64,000 nt of DNA from Nakamurella alba (GTDB lineage: Bacteria; Actinomycetota; Actinomycetes; Mycobacteriales; Nakamurellaceae), in NCBI RefSeq assembly GCF_009707545.1, contig NZ_WLYK01000001.1:310001-374000 (forward strand), written 5' to 3'. Both the position numbers and the translations under genes were made by a program. Positions 1 to 7,407 of this stretch are shown here, one piece after another. Within the stretch, counting starts at the first letter, position 1. Each line of letters opens with the position of its first letter. The notes beneath the pieces were generated by a model that saw nothing but the letters and a program-made list of their open reading frames with translations, ran no database searches and was not told the DNA's origin.

Positions 1-738
1 ATGGTGCTGTCCGGCGGGAAGGTCACGGCCGTCGCGATCGCGGTGTTCGCAGCGGGGGTCACTCCACGTGGCTACCGCCCGGAGCGACAGGTGCTGCCCG
101 ACAACCCCTCTCTGGCCCAGGGGGAGTGGGGCGTCGTCGGCCCCGCCGGATCGGCGACCGAGGAGGGCCACGCCACGCAGAACGTCTTCCTGGACGCGCC
201 GGACGGCAGCACGGTGGTGGTGTCGCCGCCGAGTGACAGTGCGGTCTCCCGGGCCAGGGCAGCAGCCGTGGTGCAGGATCTGCTGCTGGGCCGGTCACGG
301 ACCAGCCCGGTGCCGTTCGACCTCGTCCCGGCGGACGGCGCCAGGATGGTGTCCGTCTTCGGCTCGGACGTCCCGAGGGCAGATCCCGACGGGAACCTGT
401 GGATCGACGTCCAGGCCGGGGTGTCGATCGACGGGGCGGACCCGGTGTCGGTGATGATCAGCGGCCCGATCCTGCACTCCTGGGACGGACAACCCATCGA
501 TCGCACCGGGCTCGCCGAGGCCCGGGGCGATCGCGCGGTCACGATCGACGGCGCGCAGTGGTACTTCAACCAGGACTTCTGCGAACTCTCCCGCGCGGAA
601 CCGGATTCCTTGGTCCTCATCCACGGCGGCCAGGACGACTCCTTGCCGGATCTGGTGGCAGCGGCCGAGCGGGTCGTGGTGGCCGACGATCTCGCCGACG
701 TGGCCACCTGGACCGACCCTCGCACTCTCACCGGCTGA
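1..738 (+). CDS. Hypothetical protein with N-terminal hydrophobic segment, possibly 5'-truncated
   Basis: I do not recognise this family. The reading frame begins with an ATG at the very first base of the window, so the true start may lie upstream. Residues 8-20 form a short hydrophobic stretch that could be a membrane anchor or the end of one. The rest (about 220 residues) is soluble-looking, Asp/Val-rich and of normal actinobacterial codon use. A GC-rich hairpin at 862-891 follows in the gap before the next gene. No catalytic motif is visible, so I assign no function. Confidence 0.6.
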   Translation: MVLSGGKVTAVAIAVFAAGVTPRGYRPERQVLPDNPSLAQGEWGVVGPAGSATEEGHATQNVFLDAPDGSTVVVSPPSDSAVSRARAAAVVQDLLLGRSRTSPVPFDLVPADGARMVSVFGSDVPRADPDGNLWIDVQAGVSIDGADPVSVMISGPILHSWDGQPIDRTGLAEARGDRAVTIDGAQWYFNQDFCELSRAEPDSLVLIHGGQDDSLPDLVAAAERVVVADDLADVATWTDPRTLTG

Positions 739-776
739 CACCGCACCGGAGTTCACCGAGGCCTGGTCGGTCCGGC

Positions 777-793
777 GTCGTGATGATCACGAC
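777..793. promoter_or_regulatory. 17-bp odd palindrome upstream of VKOR-like gene
   Basis: GTCGTGAT-g-ATCACGAC is a perfect 8+8 inverted repeat around one central base, in the 258-bp gap between the first gene and the VKOR-like gene. It has the size of a dimeric repressor site, but no regulator gene is adjacent, so its role is unknown. Confidence 0.3.
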
Positions 794-861
794 CGACGCG
801 GCCGGGGCACCGACCTCACCTGTCGCAGACCCGGCACACCGGAGAATGAGGGTCCACCGCG

Positions 862-891
862 GCGCGCTGCCGTGGTGACGGGGCAGCGCGC
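862..891. terminator. GC-rich hairpin, possible terminator
   Basis: Perfect 10-bp arms GCGCGCTGCC and GGCAGCGCGC are separated by a 10-nt loop. It lies 124 bp after the stop of the first gene and has no T-run. Actinobacterial terminators often lack the T-tract, so termination is plausible but not shown. Confidence 0.4.
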
Positions 892-996
892 TGCCACTGC
901 GATCGGACGGAGCAGCACCACCATGGCCGACACATCCGCCGGCGGGGCGTCTCCCGCCGGGACCCTGCGTGCGCCCCGGCGAGACGGGTCGGATCG

Positions 997-1623
997 ATGA
1001 CCGCCGCCGCTGGACAGGACCGGGGTGAGGACCTGGCCGACGACCTGGACCACGAACAGTACGACGACGAGAATGTCGGCGGAGGCATCGGTCTCGCAGC
1101 GTGGCAACTCATCGGCGGGGCGATCGGGCTGCTCGCCGCATTGGTGCTGACGGTCGAGAAGATCGCCACCCTGCGGGATCCGAACTACGTCCCCAGTTGC
1201 TCGATCGACGAGGTGCTGTCCTGCGGGTCGATCATGTCGAGCGACCAGGCGGAGCTGCTCGGGTTCCCCAACCCGCTGCTCGGGTTGATCGGCTTCCCGA
1301 TGGTGATGATGGTCGGTGCTGCCGCACTCGCCGGGTTCTACCCGCCGCGCTGGTACCGGTGGGCCGTGCTGGCCGGCATGTCGGTGGCCTTGGTGTTCGT
1401 GCACTGGCTGATCTGGGTCAGCCTCTACGAGGTCGGTGCGCTGTGCCCGTACTGCATGGTGGTGTGGGCCGTCATGGCGCCGCTGTGGTGGTACACGCTG
1501 CTGGACACCGTGGACCTGCCCCGGCTGCGCCGGTTCCATGCACCGGTCCTCATCGCCTGGTACCTGGTGGTCGCCGCCCTGGTCTTCTTCCGCTTCCAGG
1601 AGCACTGGACCTCACTGTTCTGA
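997..1623 (+). CDS. Vitamin K epoxide reductase (VKOR) family membrane protein
   Basis: This 208-residue membrane protein probably acts in extracytoplasmic disulfide formation, oxidising a DsbA-like thioredoxin and passing electrons to quinone. The VKOR signature is present: a loop cysteine pair (Cys68 and Cys76), then a CPYC active site (Cys150, Cys153) at the start of a transmembrane helix. About four or five hydrophobic helices are visible (around 32-53, 95-113, 122-142, 150-168 and 182-198). The N-terminal 30 residues are acidic and cytoplasmic-looking. There is no C-terminal thioredoxin fusion, and no DsbA partner gene lies nearby, so the partner must be encoded elsewhere. The family assignment is firm; the substrate is inferred. 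Confidence 0.88.
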   Translation: MTAAAGQDRGEDLADDLDHEQYDDENVGGGIGLAAWQLIGGAIGLLAALVLTVEKIATLRDPNYVPSCSIDEVLSCGSIMSSDQAELLGFPNPLLGLIGFPMVMMVGAAALAGFYPPRWYRWAVLAGMSVALVFVHWLIWVSLYEVGALCPYCMVVWAVMAPLWWYTLLDTVDLPRLRRFHAPVLIAWYLVVAALVFFRFQEHWTSLF

Positions 1624-1674
1624 CCCGCCTCGTCCGCCCGGGAACCTGTCGGTGACGGGTCCTACCATCGGCCC

Positions 1675-2433
1675 ATGGACATCTCGACACGACTGGCCCG
1701 GGCACAGCGGCTCGGCAAATTGCATGCCACCCGGAAGCCGCTGGTGCTGCCGACGGTGTGGGACGTCTGGTCGGCCCGGACCGCCGTCGCCGCCGGGTTC
1801 GAGGCGTTGACGATCGGCAGCCATCCGCTGGCCGATTCGCGCGGCGCCGAGGATCACGAGGGGCAGACCTTCGCCGAGGTGATCTCCGCCGTCGGGCCGA
1901 TCATCGACGCGGTCGACGTGCCGGTCTCGGTGGACCTCGAGTCCGGCTACGGCCAGACGCCGGCCGACCTGATCGCCGGGTTGCTGGAGGCCGGTGGTGT
2001 CGGCCTGAATCTCGAGGACACCGTCCACTCGGAGGGCGGCCGGGTCCGGACCACCGAGGAACATGCCACCTACATCGCCGGGCTGCGCGCGGCGGCCGAC
2101 GCCGCCGGGGTGCCGGTCTGGATCAACGGGCGCACTGATCTCTTCCTGCACGCCGACGACAAGGACGCGGTGGCCGACGAGGCGATCGCCCGGTTGCAGG
2201 CACTCGTCGAGGCGGGCGCGAACAGCGTGTACCCGGTGCGGATCCAGGACGACGACGCACTGATCACCCGGGTGGTCGGCGCGCTGCCGGTACCGGTGAA
2301 CTGCACGGCGCACCCGGTGAAGCACGACCTGCCGCGGTTCACCCGGCTCGGCGTCGGCCGGATCACCTACGGGCCGTTGCTGCAGGGCGCGCTGACCGAG
2401 TCGATGACCGAGATGATCTCGCGCTGGCGCTGA
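1675..2433 (+). CDS. Isocitrate lyase/PEP mutase superfamily protein
   Basis: This 252-residue protein has the single-domain TIM-barrel of the ICL/PEPM superfamily, whose members form or cleave C-C or C-P bonds next to a carboxylate. Visible motifs are the strand with IGSHPLADSRGAED, the metal-binding VSVDLESGYG, and NLEDTVHS. The KKCGH-type loop of true isocitrate and methylisocitrate lyases is absent, so those exact activities are unlikely. The ATG at 1675 is followed at once by a coherent N-terminus. Its stop codon (2431-2433) is the first element of a 17-bp-spaced series of CTGA repeats running to about 2560. It converges on the CGNR gene. The substrate is unknown. Confidence 0.85.
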   Translation: MDISTRLARAQRLGKLHATRKPLVLPTVWDVWSARTAVAAGFEALTIGSHPLADSRGAEDHEGQTFAEVISAVGPIIDAVDVPVSVDLESGYGQTPADLIAGLLEAGGVGLNLEDTVHSEGGRVRTTEEHATYIAGLRAAADAAGVPVWINGRTDLFLHADDKDAVADEAIARLQALVEAGANSVYPVRIQDDDALITRVVGALPVPVNCTAHPVKHDLPRFTRLGVGRITYGPLLQGALTESMTEMISRWR

Positions 2434-2560
2434 CCGCTACGGAGTGCTGATCCCGGCAGACAGCTGACCCTTCGGACGCTGCTGACCTTTCGGACTGCTG
2501 ACGATCCGGACGCTGCTGACCCTCCGGACGCTGCTGACCCTTCGGACTGCTGACCCTGAC
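2431..2560. repeat. Tandem array of ~17-bp CTGA units beginning at the stop codon of the preceding gene
   Basis: TGA triplets in near-identical CTGA contexts occur at 2431 (the true stop), 2448, 2465, 2483, 2499, 2517, 2535 and 2551. The spacings are 17, 17, 18, 16, 18, 18 and 16 bp. The best conserved unit is close to CGGACGCTGCTGACCCTT. There are no unique spacers between units, so this is not CRISPR. The array fills the space between two convergent genes. Confidence 0.85.
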
Positions 2561-2595
2561 GGCCGCCCCGGGCGGCGACGGCGGCGTCCGCCGGG

Positions 2596-3258
2596 TCACG
2601 GGGTCGTGGTGCTCCGGTGCTTCCGGACCTTGAGCAGGTTCCCGCAGCGCTCCATCGAGCACCAGCGGCGGGTGCCCGGGCGGGAGGCGTCGACGAACAG
2701 GAAGGCGCAACCGTCGGCCTCGCACTCGCGGATCCGGTGCGCCAGCGGTCCGGTGAACAGGTCGACCGCGTCCCGGGCCAGCACCGACAACGCCTGCGGC
2801 ACCGTGGCTGTGGTCGCAGCGGCGGTCCCGTCGACGGCCATCCGGGGCGCCGGCGGGGGAGACGCGGCGTAGCGGTTGACGGTCTCCACGTCCACACCCG
2901 GCAGGTCGTCGACATCGTTGTCACGGGACAGGATGCGGGCCAGCCGCAGGATCGCGCCGCGCAGTTCGTGCGCGGCCGTGACCTCGTCGGTCGGTCGGGC
3001 GCTGGTGGTCAGGTCTGCGATGGTGGTGAGGTCGGCACTGGTGGTCGGGTCGTCGTTGTCTCTCGTGCCGGCCGGGGTGGCGGTGGTGATCCGCATCGGC
3101 CGCAGCACGTGTCCCAGCCACCGTTCAAGGCCCGCCGCGTCACCGATCAGTTCCGGTTCGATCCACTCGTCTGTGGCAGCGGTGTGCGCGAAGTCCAGGC
3201 TGACCCGGCCGGAGCGGAACCGCTTGGCCAGGGACGGGGCCATCCGCGGCGTGGTCAT
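2596..3258 (-). CDS. CGNR zinc-finger (ABATE-type) transcriptional regulator
   Basis: This is a putative DNA-binding regulator of the ABATE/CGNR family: an N-terminal ABATE-like domain (FRSGRVSLDFAHT near the start) and a C-terminal zinc finger with Cys pairs CEADGC and CSMERC. In the signature motif the usual CGNR reads CGNL, so the final Arg is replaced, although KVRKHR follows normally. Residues around 65-90 form an unusual Thr/Asp/Ala-rich repetitive insert. I chose the ATG at 3258; a GTG three codons upstream (3267) is possible. It is divergent from the MFS gene with an inverted repeat between them, which suggests it controls that exporter. Confidence 0.82.
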   Translation of the reverse strand: MTTPRMAPSLAKRFRSGRVSLDFAHTAATDEWIEPELIGDAAGLERWLGHVLRPMRITTATPAGTRDNDDPTTSADLTTIADLTTSARPTDEVTAAHELRGAILRLARILSRDNDVDDLPGVDVETVNRYAASPPPAPRMAVDGTAAATTATVPQALSVLARDAVDLFTGPLAHRIRECEADGCAFLFVDASRPGTRRWCSMERCGNLLKVRKHRSTTTP

Positions 3259-3290
3259 ACCGTCCACCGTACCGGACCGACACCGGTCTG

Positions 3291-3318
3291 ACCGGTTGAA
3301 GACACCGGTTCAACCAGT
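3291..3318. promoter_or_regulatory. Inverted repeat between CGNR regulator and MFS gene (candidate operator)
   Basis: ACCGGTTGAA (3291-3300) and TTCAACCAGT (3309-3318) form 10-bp arms with one mismatch and an 8-bp spacer, 13 bp before the MFS GTG start. The position between divergent genes and the symmetry suit a dimeric regulator site, most simply for the adjacent CGNR protein. Confidence 0.5.
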
Positions 3319-3330
3319 TACGGTGCCGGG

Positions 3331-4536
3331 GTGACCGCAACCACCGCACCCGCCGCCGGAGTGCGCACGAGGCCCGGCCCCGCTCTCTTCGCGATGGCGC
3401 TCGGCGGAGTGGCGCTGGGCACGGCCGAGTTCGCGACCATGGGTGTGCTGCCGGCCGTCGCCACCGATCTCGGCGTCTCGGAGCCGACCGCCGGCGTGCT
3501 GATCTCGGCCTATGCGGTCGGCGTGGTGATCGGGGCGCCGCTGCTCGCCGTGCTCGGCGCACGGATCCCGCGCCGCACCCTGTTGCTCGCCCTGGTCGGC
3601 CTCTTCGTGGTGGCGCACATCGGGTCGGCGCTCGCCCCGGGCTTCGGGTTCCTGGTCGGCACCCGCTTCGTGGCCGGACTGCCGCACGGTGCCTATCTCG
3701 GGGTGGCCGCGCTGGTCGCCGCCTCGCTCGTGCCGGAGGAACGCCGTGGCCGGGCGATCGCCTCGGTGATCCTGGGCCTGACCGTCGCCAACATCGCCGG
3801 AGTGCCGGTGTCGACCGCCATCGGGCAGTGGTGGGGTTGGCGGGCCACCTTCGCCGTCGTCGCCGTGCTCGGGTTGTTCACCCTGGTCGCGGTCCGCCTG
3901 CGGGTGCCCTGGCAGCCCGCCGGTCGGGTCGGGCGGGTGCTCGGCGAGCTGCATGCCCTGCGTCACGGTCAGCTCTGGGTCGCACTGCTGATCTGCGTGG
4001 TGGGGCTGGGCGGCATGTTCGCCGTCTTCACCTACATCTCCTCGACCCTGACCGAGGTGTCCGGGATCCCGCGGGCGTGGGTGCCGGCTGTGCTGGCGCT
4101 GTTCGGGCTCGGGATGACCGTCGGCACGGTGATCGGTGGACGGTTGGCCGACCTGTCGGTGGACCGCACCGTCCGCTTCGGCCTGTTCGCGATCGCCGCG
4201 GTGATGGCGGTCTTCACCCTCCTGGTGCACACCCCGGTCACCGCCGCGATCGGCGTGTTCCTGATCGGGATGACCTGCCTGACGCCGATGCCCGCGATCC
4301 AGGCGCGGCTGCTCGACGTCGCGCCCGACGCGCCGACACTCGCAGCGTCACTGCTGCACTCGGCGACGAACACCGCGAATGCGGTCGGCGCGTGGGCCGG
4401 CGGGGTGGTGCTGACCGCCGGTGCCGGATACGCCGCGATCGGTTGGGTCGGTGCTGCGCTCGCTCTGGCCGGCGCGATGATCGGGGTGCTGTGTGTCCGG
4501 AGCCGAACGACCGAGGAGAAAGCCGTGGTGGCATGA
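3331..4536 (+). CDS. MFS transporter, DHA1/AraJ-like exporter
   Basis: This 401-residue inner-membrane proton-coupled transporter has about 12 hydrophobic segments. The N-terminus (ALGGVALGTAEFATMGVLP) and the first loop (ISAYAVGVVIGAPLL) resemble the AraJ/Cml drug or sugar efflux group. The GTG at 3331 is chosen because it sits just after the candidate operator; longer frames are not available. It ends in an ATGA overlap with the epoxide hydrolase gene, so the two are translationally coupled. Pairing with a hydrolase and a divergent regulator suggests a detoxification or efflux unit. The substrate cannot be read from sequence. Confidence 0.85.
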   Translation: MTATTAPAAGVRTRPGPALFAMALGGVALGTAEFATMGVLPAVATDLGVSEPTAGVLISAYAVGVVIGAPLLAVLGARIPRRTLLLALVGLFVVAHIGSALAPGFGFLVGTRFVAGLPHGAYLGVAALVAASLVPEERRGRAIASVILGLTVANIAGVPVSTAIGQWWGWRATFAVVAVLGLFTLVAVRLRVPWQPAGRVGRVLGELHALRHGQLWVALLICVVGLGGMFAVFTYISSTLTEVSGIPRAWVPAVLALFGLGMTVGTVIGGRLADLSVDRTVRFGLFAIAAVMAVFTLLVHTPVTAAIGVFLIGMTCLTPMPAIQARLLDVAPDAPTLAASLLHSATNTANAVGAWAGGVVLTAGAGYAAIGWVGAALALAGAMIGVLCVRSRTTEEKAVVA

Positions 4537-5678
4537 CATCCCCCGATCCCATCAGCCCGATCCGCTCGTTCCGGCTCGACGTGCCGGAGTCCGAACTCGA
4601 GCACCTGCGGGATCGGCTGCGCCGGACCCGGTGGCCGGAGCCGGAAACGACGACGGGTAAGGACATCTGGGACCAGGGTCCGCCGCTGGAGACGGTGCGC
4701 GAGCTCGTCGAGTACTGGGCGACCGGGTACGACTGGCGGCGGCTCGAGTCCGAGCTGAACTCGCACGGACAGGCGATGACCGAGATCGACGGGCTCGACA
4801 TCCATCTGCTGCACGTCCGGTCCCCGCGCCCGGACGCCCGGCCGCTGGTGATCACCCACGGCTGGCCCAGCTCGGTGGTCGAGCCGCTCGAGATCATCGA
4901 CGCCCTGGTCGATCCCGCCGACCCCGATGCGCCGGCTTTCCACGTCGTCGCGCCGTCGCTGCCCGGATTCGGGTTCGGAGCGCGGCCCTCCGGGACCGGG
5001 TGGACGGTGGAACGAACGGCCGATGCCTGGGTCGAGTTGATGCGACGTCTCGGCTACGACCGGTTCCTCGCGGCGGGCGGCGACTGGGGCGGCCGGGTCA
5101 CCGCGCGGCTGGCCCACGCGCACCCGGACCACGTCATCGGCATGCACACGTTCACCCCCTACGTGAGCGAACCTGCCGGCGGTCCAGGCCCTCTCACCGA
5201 GCTCGAGTCGCAGTGGGTCGCCGACACCCGCTGGTTCCACACCTACGGCGGCGGGTACTCCCTGCAGCAGTCGACCCGTCCGCAGACCCTGGCCTACGCG
5301 CTCGTCGACTCCCCGCTCGCGCTGCTCACCTGGATCCTGGACAAGTTCCACCTGTGGACCGACCGGCGGTCACCGGTGTCCCGGGACCGCATCCTCGACA
5401 CCGTGATGCTGTACTGGCTCTCCGGGACCGGGGGCTCGGCGGTCCGGTTCTACTGGGAGAACTTCCCGCCCCGGGGCAACGACGAGCGGGTCGGCGTGCC
5501 GGCTTCGGTCACCGTGTTCCCGGCCGACATCGAGAAGTTCCCGCGGTTCTGGGTGGAGCAGCGGTTCCGGGATCTCCGCTCCTTCTCCGTCGCCGAGCGG
5601 GGTGGGCACTTCCCGATGCTGGAGGTCCCGGCCGGGTACGCCGGCGCCCTGCGCAGGTCGCTCGGGTCGATGACCTGA
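4533..5678 (+). CDS. Epoxide hydrolase (alpha/beta hydrolase, EH N-terminal domain)
   Basis: This 381-residue enzyme is predicted to open epoxides to diols in the cytoplasm. Residues from about 8-110 match the EH N-terminal domain (FRLDVPESELEHLRDRL, then WEP/DW segments). The alpha/beta core carries the oxyanion motif HGWPSS, nucleophile Asp in GGDWGG, the FPADIEKFP region near the acid residue, and the catalytic His in AERGGHFP. The ATG at 4533 overlaps the MFS stop by 4 bp, indicating one transcript. The P450 cassette 160 bp downstream could generate epoxides, but the palindrome between them marks a separate regulatory unit. Confidence 0.88.
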   Translation: MTSPDPISPIRSFRLDVPESELEHLRDRLRRTRWPEPETTTGKDIWDQGPPLETVRELVEYWATGYDWRRLESELNSHGQAMTEIDGLDIHLLHVRSPRPDARPLVITHGWPSSVVEPLEIIDALVDPADPDAPAFHVVAPSLPGFGFGARPSGTGWTVERTADAWVELMRRLGYDRFLAAGGDWGGRVTARLAHAHPDHVIGMHTFTPYVSEPAGGPGPLTELESQWVADTRWFHTYGGGYSLQQSTRPQTLAYALVDSPLALLTWILDKFHLWTDRRSPVSRDRILDTVMLYWLSGTGGSAVRFYWENFPPRGNDERVGVPASVTVFPADIEKFPRFWVEQRFRDLRSFSVAERGGHFPMLEVPAGYAGALRRSLGSMT

Positions 5679-5775
5679 CGACGGTCGGTCACCGACACCC
5701 CATTCAGAGTCGCGTGTATCTCGGGGCCGGGCGGCCGTAGTGCTGTCCTGCGAACAGCGGGAACAGTGCCAACCA

Positions 5776-5804
5776 TTGTCTACCAGACGGCCGTCTGATA
5801 ACTT
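5776..5804 (+). promoter_or_regulatory. Candidate promoter and TetR operator of the P450 cassette
   Basis: CAGACGGCCGTCTG (5784-5797) is a perfect 14-bp palindrome. Extended to 20 bp (5781-5800) it has only one mismatched pair. It lies between a possible -35 (TTGTCT, 5776-5781) and -10 (TAACTT, 5799-5804) with 17-bp spacing, about 35 bp before the P450 start. This is the expected geometry for repression by the TetR protein encoded at the end of the cassette. The promoter hexamers are inferred; the palindrome is directly visible. Confidence 0.65.
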
Positions 5805-5839
5805 CGCCGGCAGACCTCCGCCGCCGAAGGATGTGTTCG

Positions 5840-7081
5840 ATGACGACCTCCACGCTGCCGCCGACCGACCTGCTCGCGCCGGGCCCGACCGCCGACCCCT
5901 ACGACATCTACGCCAACCTGCGCCGGGACGACCCGGTGCACTGGAATCCGTTCCAGAAGGCCTGGTTGATCACCCGGTACCAGGACGTCTGCGAGGCCTA
6001 CCTGGATCCGCGGCTGTCCTCCGACCGGATCCGGCCGATGCTCGGCATGGTGGCGGGGGACCGGCAGGACGAGATGGGCCGGATGCTGGCGATCATGGCC
6101 GAGTGGATGGTGGTGACCGACGGTCCGGCGCACCACCGGCTGCGCAAGCTCGCCAACACCGCGTTCCGGCAGCAGCGGGTGGCGGCGATGGGGGAGTGGA
6201 TCGGCGAGATCGTCGACGGCCTCGTCGACCGGTTCGTCGCGAGCGGCTCCGAGGACTTCTATCAGGACATCGCCTTCCCGATGCCCGCGACGGTGATCGC
6301 CACCATGATGGGTGCGCCGGCGGAGGACGCGTTGCGGTTCCAGAAGTGGTCCGACGAACTGGCTCTCGTCGCGTTCGGGACCGGCGGTGCGGAGCGGGCC
6401 GACCGCTACCGGCGGGCGCTCGCCGGGATCACCGAGATGCAGTCCTACCTCTCCGATCTCATCGACAAGGCGCGGTCGGCGCCGGGGTCGGACATGATCG
6501 GTGTGCTGCTCACCTCGCAGGACGCCGAGGGGGACCGGCTCGACGACGACGAGCTGATCGCGCTATGCTCGCTGATCCTGTTCGCCGGGCACGAGACCAC
6601 CACGAACCTGTTGTGCAACGGCGTCGTGTCCTTGCTGCAGCACCCGGAGCAGCTCGAGAAGCTGCGCGCGGACCGTGGTCTCGTGCCGACCGCGGTGGAG
6701 GAGATGCTGCGGTTCGACGGCCCGATCAAGACCATCCAGCGCTGGGTGGTCGAGGACCACGAGCGGGACGGGCGGCAGCTGAAGGCCGGCCAGCGGGTGT
6801 TTCTGATGAACAGCGCGGCCAACCGGGACGGTGGCACCTTCGACCGGCCGGACGACTTCGACATCACCCGACCCACCCAGCCGCTGCACGTCGCTTTCGG
6901 ACGGGGTGTGCACTCGTGCCTGGGAGCCCAGCTGGCCCGGCTGGAGACCCGCACGGCGATCCCGATCATCCTGGACCGGTTGCCCGGTCTCCGGCTCGCC
7001 GGTCCGGTGTCGTACCGGTCGACCACGGCATCCCGAGCGGTGACATCCCTGCTGGTGCAGCACGATGCGGGGGTTCGGTGA
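5840..7081 (+). CDS. Cytochrome P450
   Basis: This 413-residue soluble bacterial P450 monooxygenase takes electrons from the ferredoxin encoded next. The I-helix oxygen-binding motif FAGHETTTN, the K-helix EEMLR (ExxR) and the haem-binding loop FGRGVHSCLGAQLA, with thiolate ligand Cys360, are all intact. I chose ATG 5840 over 5831 because GAAGGA at 5826-5831 is then correctly spaced as a ribosome-binding site. Its stop overlaps the ferredoxin GTG by 4 bp. The palindrome upstream suggests control by the cassette's TetR protein. The substrate and CYP subfamily are not predictable; an inducible xenobiotic or terpenoid oxidation is one inference. Confidence 0.93.
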   Translation: MTTSTLPPTDLLAPGPTADPYDIYANLRRDDPVHWNPFQKAWLITRYQDVCEAYLDPRLSSDRIRPMLGMVAGDRQDEMGRMLAIMAEWMVVTDGPAHHRLRKLANTAFRQQRVAAMGEWIGEIVDGLVDRFVASGSEDFYQDIAFPMPATVIATMMGAPAEDALRFQKWSDELALVAFGTGGAERADRYRRALAGITEMQSYLSDLIDKARSAPGSDMIGVLLTSQDAEGDRLDDDELIALCSLILFAGHETTTNLLCNGVVSLLQHPEQLEKLRADRGLVPTAVEEMLRFDGPIKTIQRWVVEDHERDGRQLKAGQRVFLMNSAANRDGGTFDRPDDFDITRPTQPLHVAFGRGVHSCLGAQLARLETRTAIPIILDRLPGLRLAGPVSYRSTTASRAVTSLLVQHDAGVR

Positions 7082-7407
7082 CCGTGCCGACGGTGGAGTT
7101 CGTCTCGGACGGCGGCACGGTCACAGCGGTGACGGCTGCGCCGGGGACGACCGCGATGCGGGCTGCGACCGGGGCCGGGGTGCAGGGCATCGTCGGCGAG
7201 TGCGGGGGCCAGATGATGTGCTCGACCTGCCATGTCTACGTGCAGCCGGACCGGCTCGAGGAGCTGCCGGAGATGGAGCCGGACGAGGACGAGATGCTGG
7301 ATCTCACCGCGGCTCCGCGCCGGCCGGAGAGCCGGTTGTCCTGCCAGATCGTGCTCGACGAACAGCTCGACGGGTTGCGACTGACGATGCCGTCGCACCA
7401 GGTGTGA
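7078..7407 (+). CDS. 2Fe-2S ferredoxin (putidaredoxin/adrenodoxin type)
   Basis: This 109-residue electron carrier links the downstream reductase to the P450. Cluster ligands follow the vertebrate/bacterial P450-ferredoxin spacing: GECGGQMMCSTC (C-x5-C-x2-C) and a fourth Cys in RLSCQI about 37 residues later. An acidic patch (EMEPDEDEMLD) matches the partner-docking region of this class. The GTG at 7078 overlaps the P450 stop by 4 bp; a second GTG at 7084 is also possible. Its stop overlaps the reductase GTG, so the three redox genes form one coupled translational unit. Confidence 0.93.
   Translation: MTVPTVEFVSDGGTVTAVTAAPGTTAMRAATGAGVQGIVGECGGQMMCSTCHVYVQPDRLEELPEMEPDEDEMLDLTAAPRRPESRLSCQIVLDEQLDGLRLTMPSHQV

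Noticed and set aside
1675-2433. True isocitrate or methylisocitrate lyase
   Set aside because: The KKCGH-type catalytic loop is missing, and the protein is shorter than isocitrate lyase; only the superfamily is supported.
2431-2560. CRISPR-like array
   Set aside because: Units of 16-18 bp follow each other without unique spacers, and no cas genes are present. The same applies to 26930-27098.
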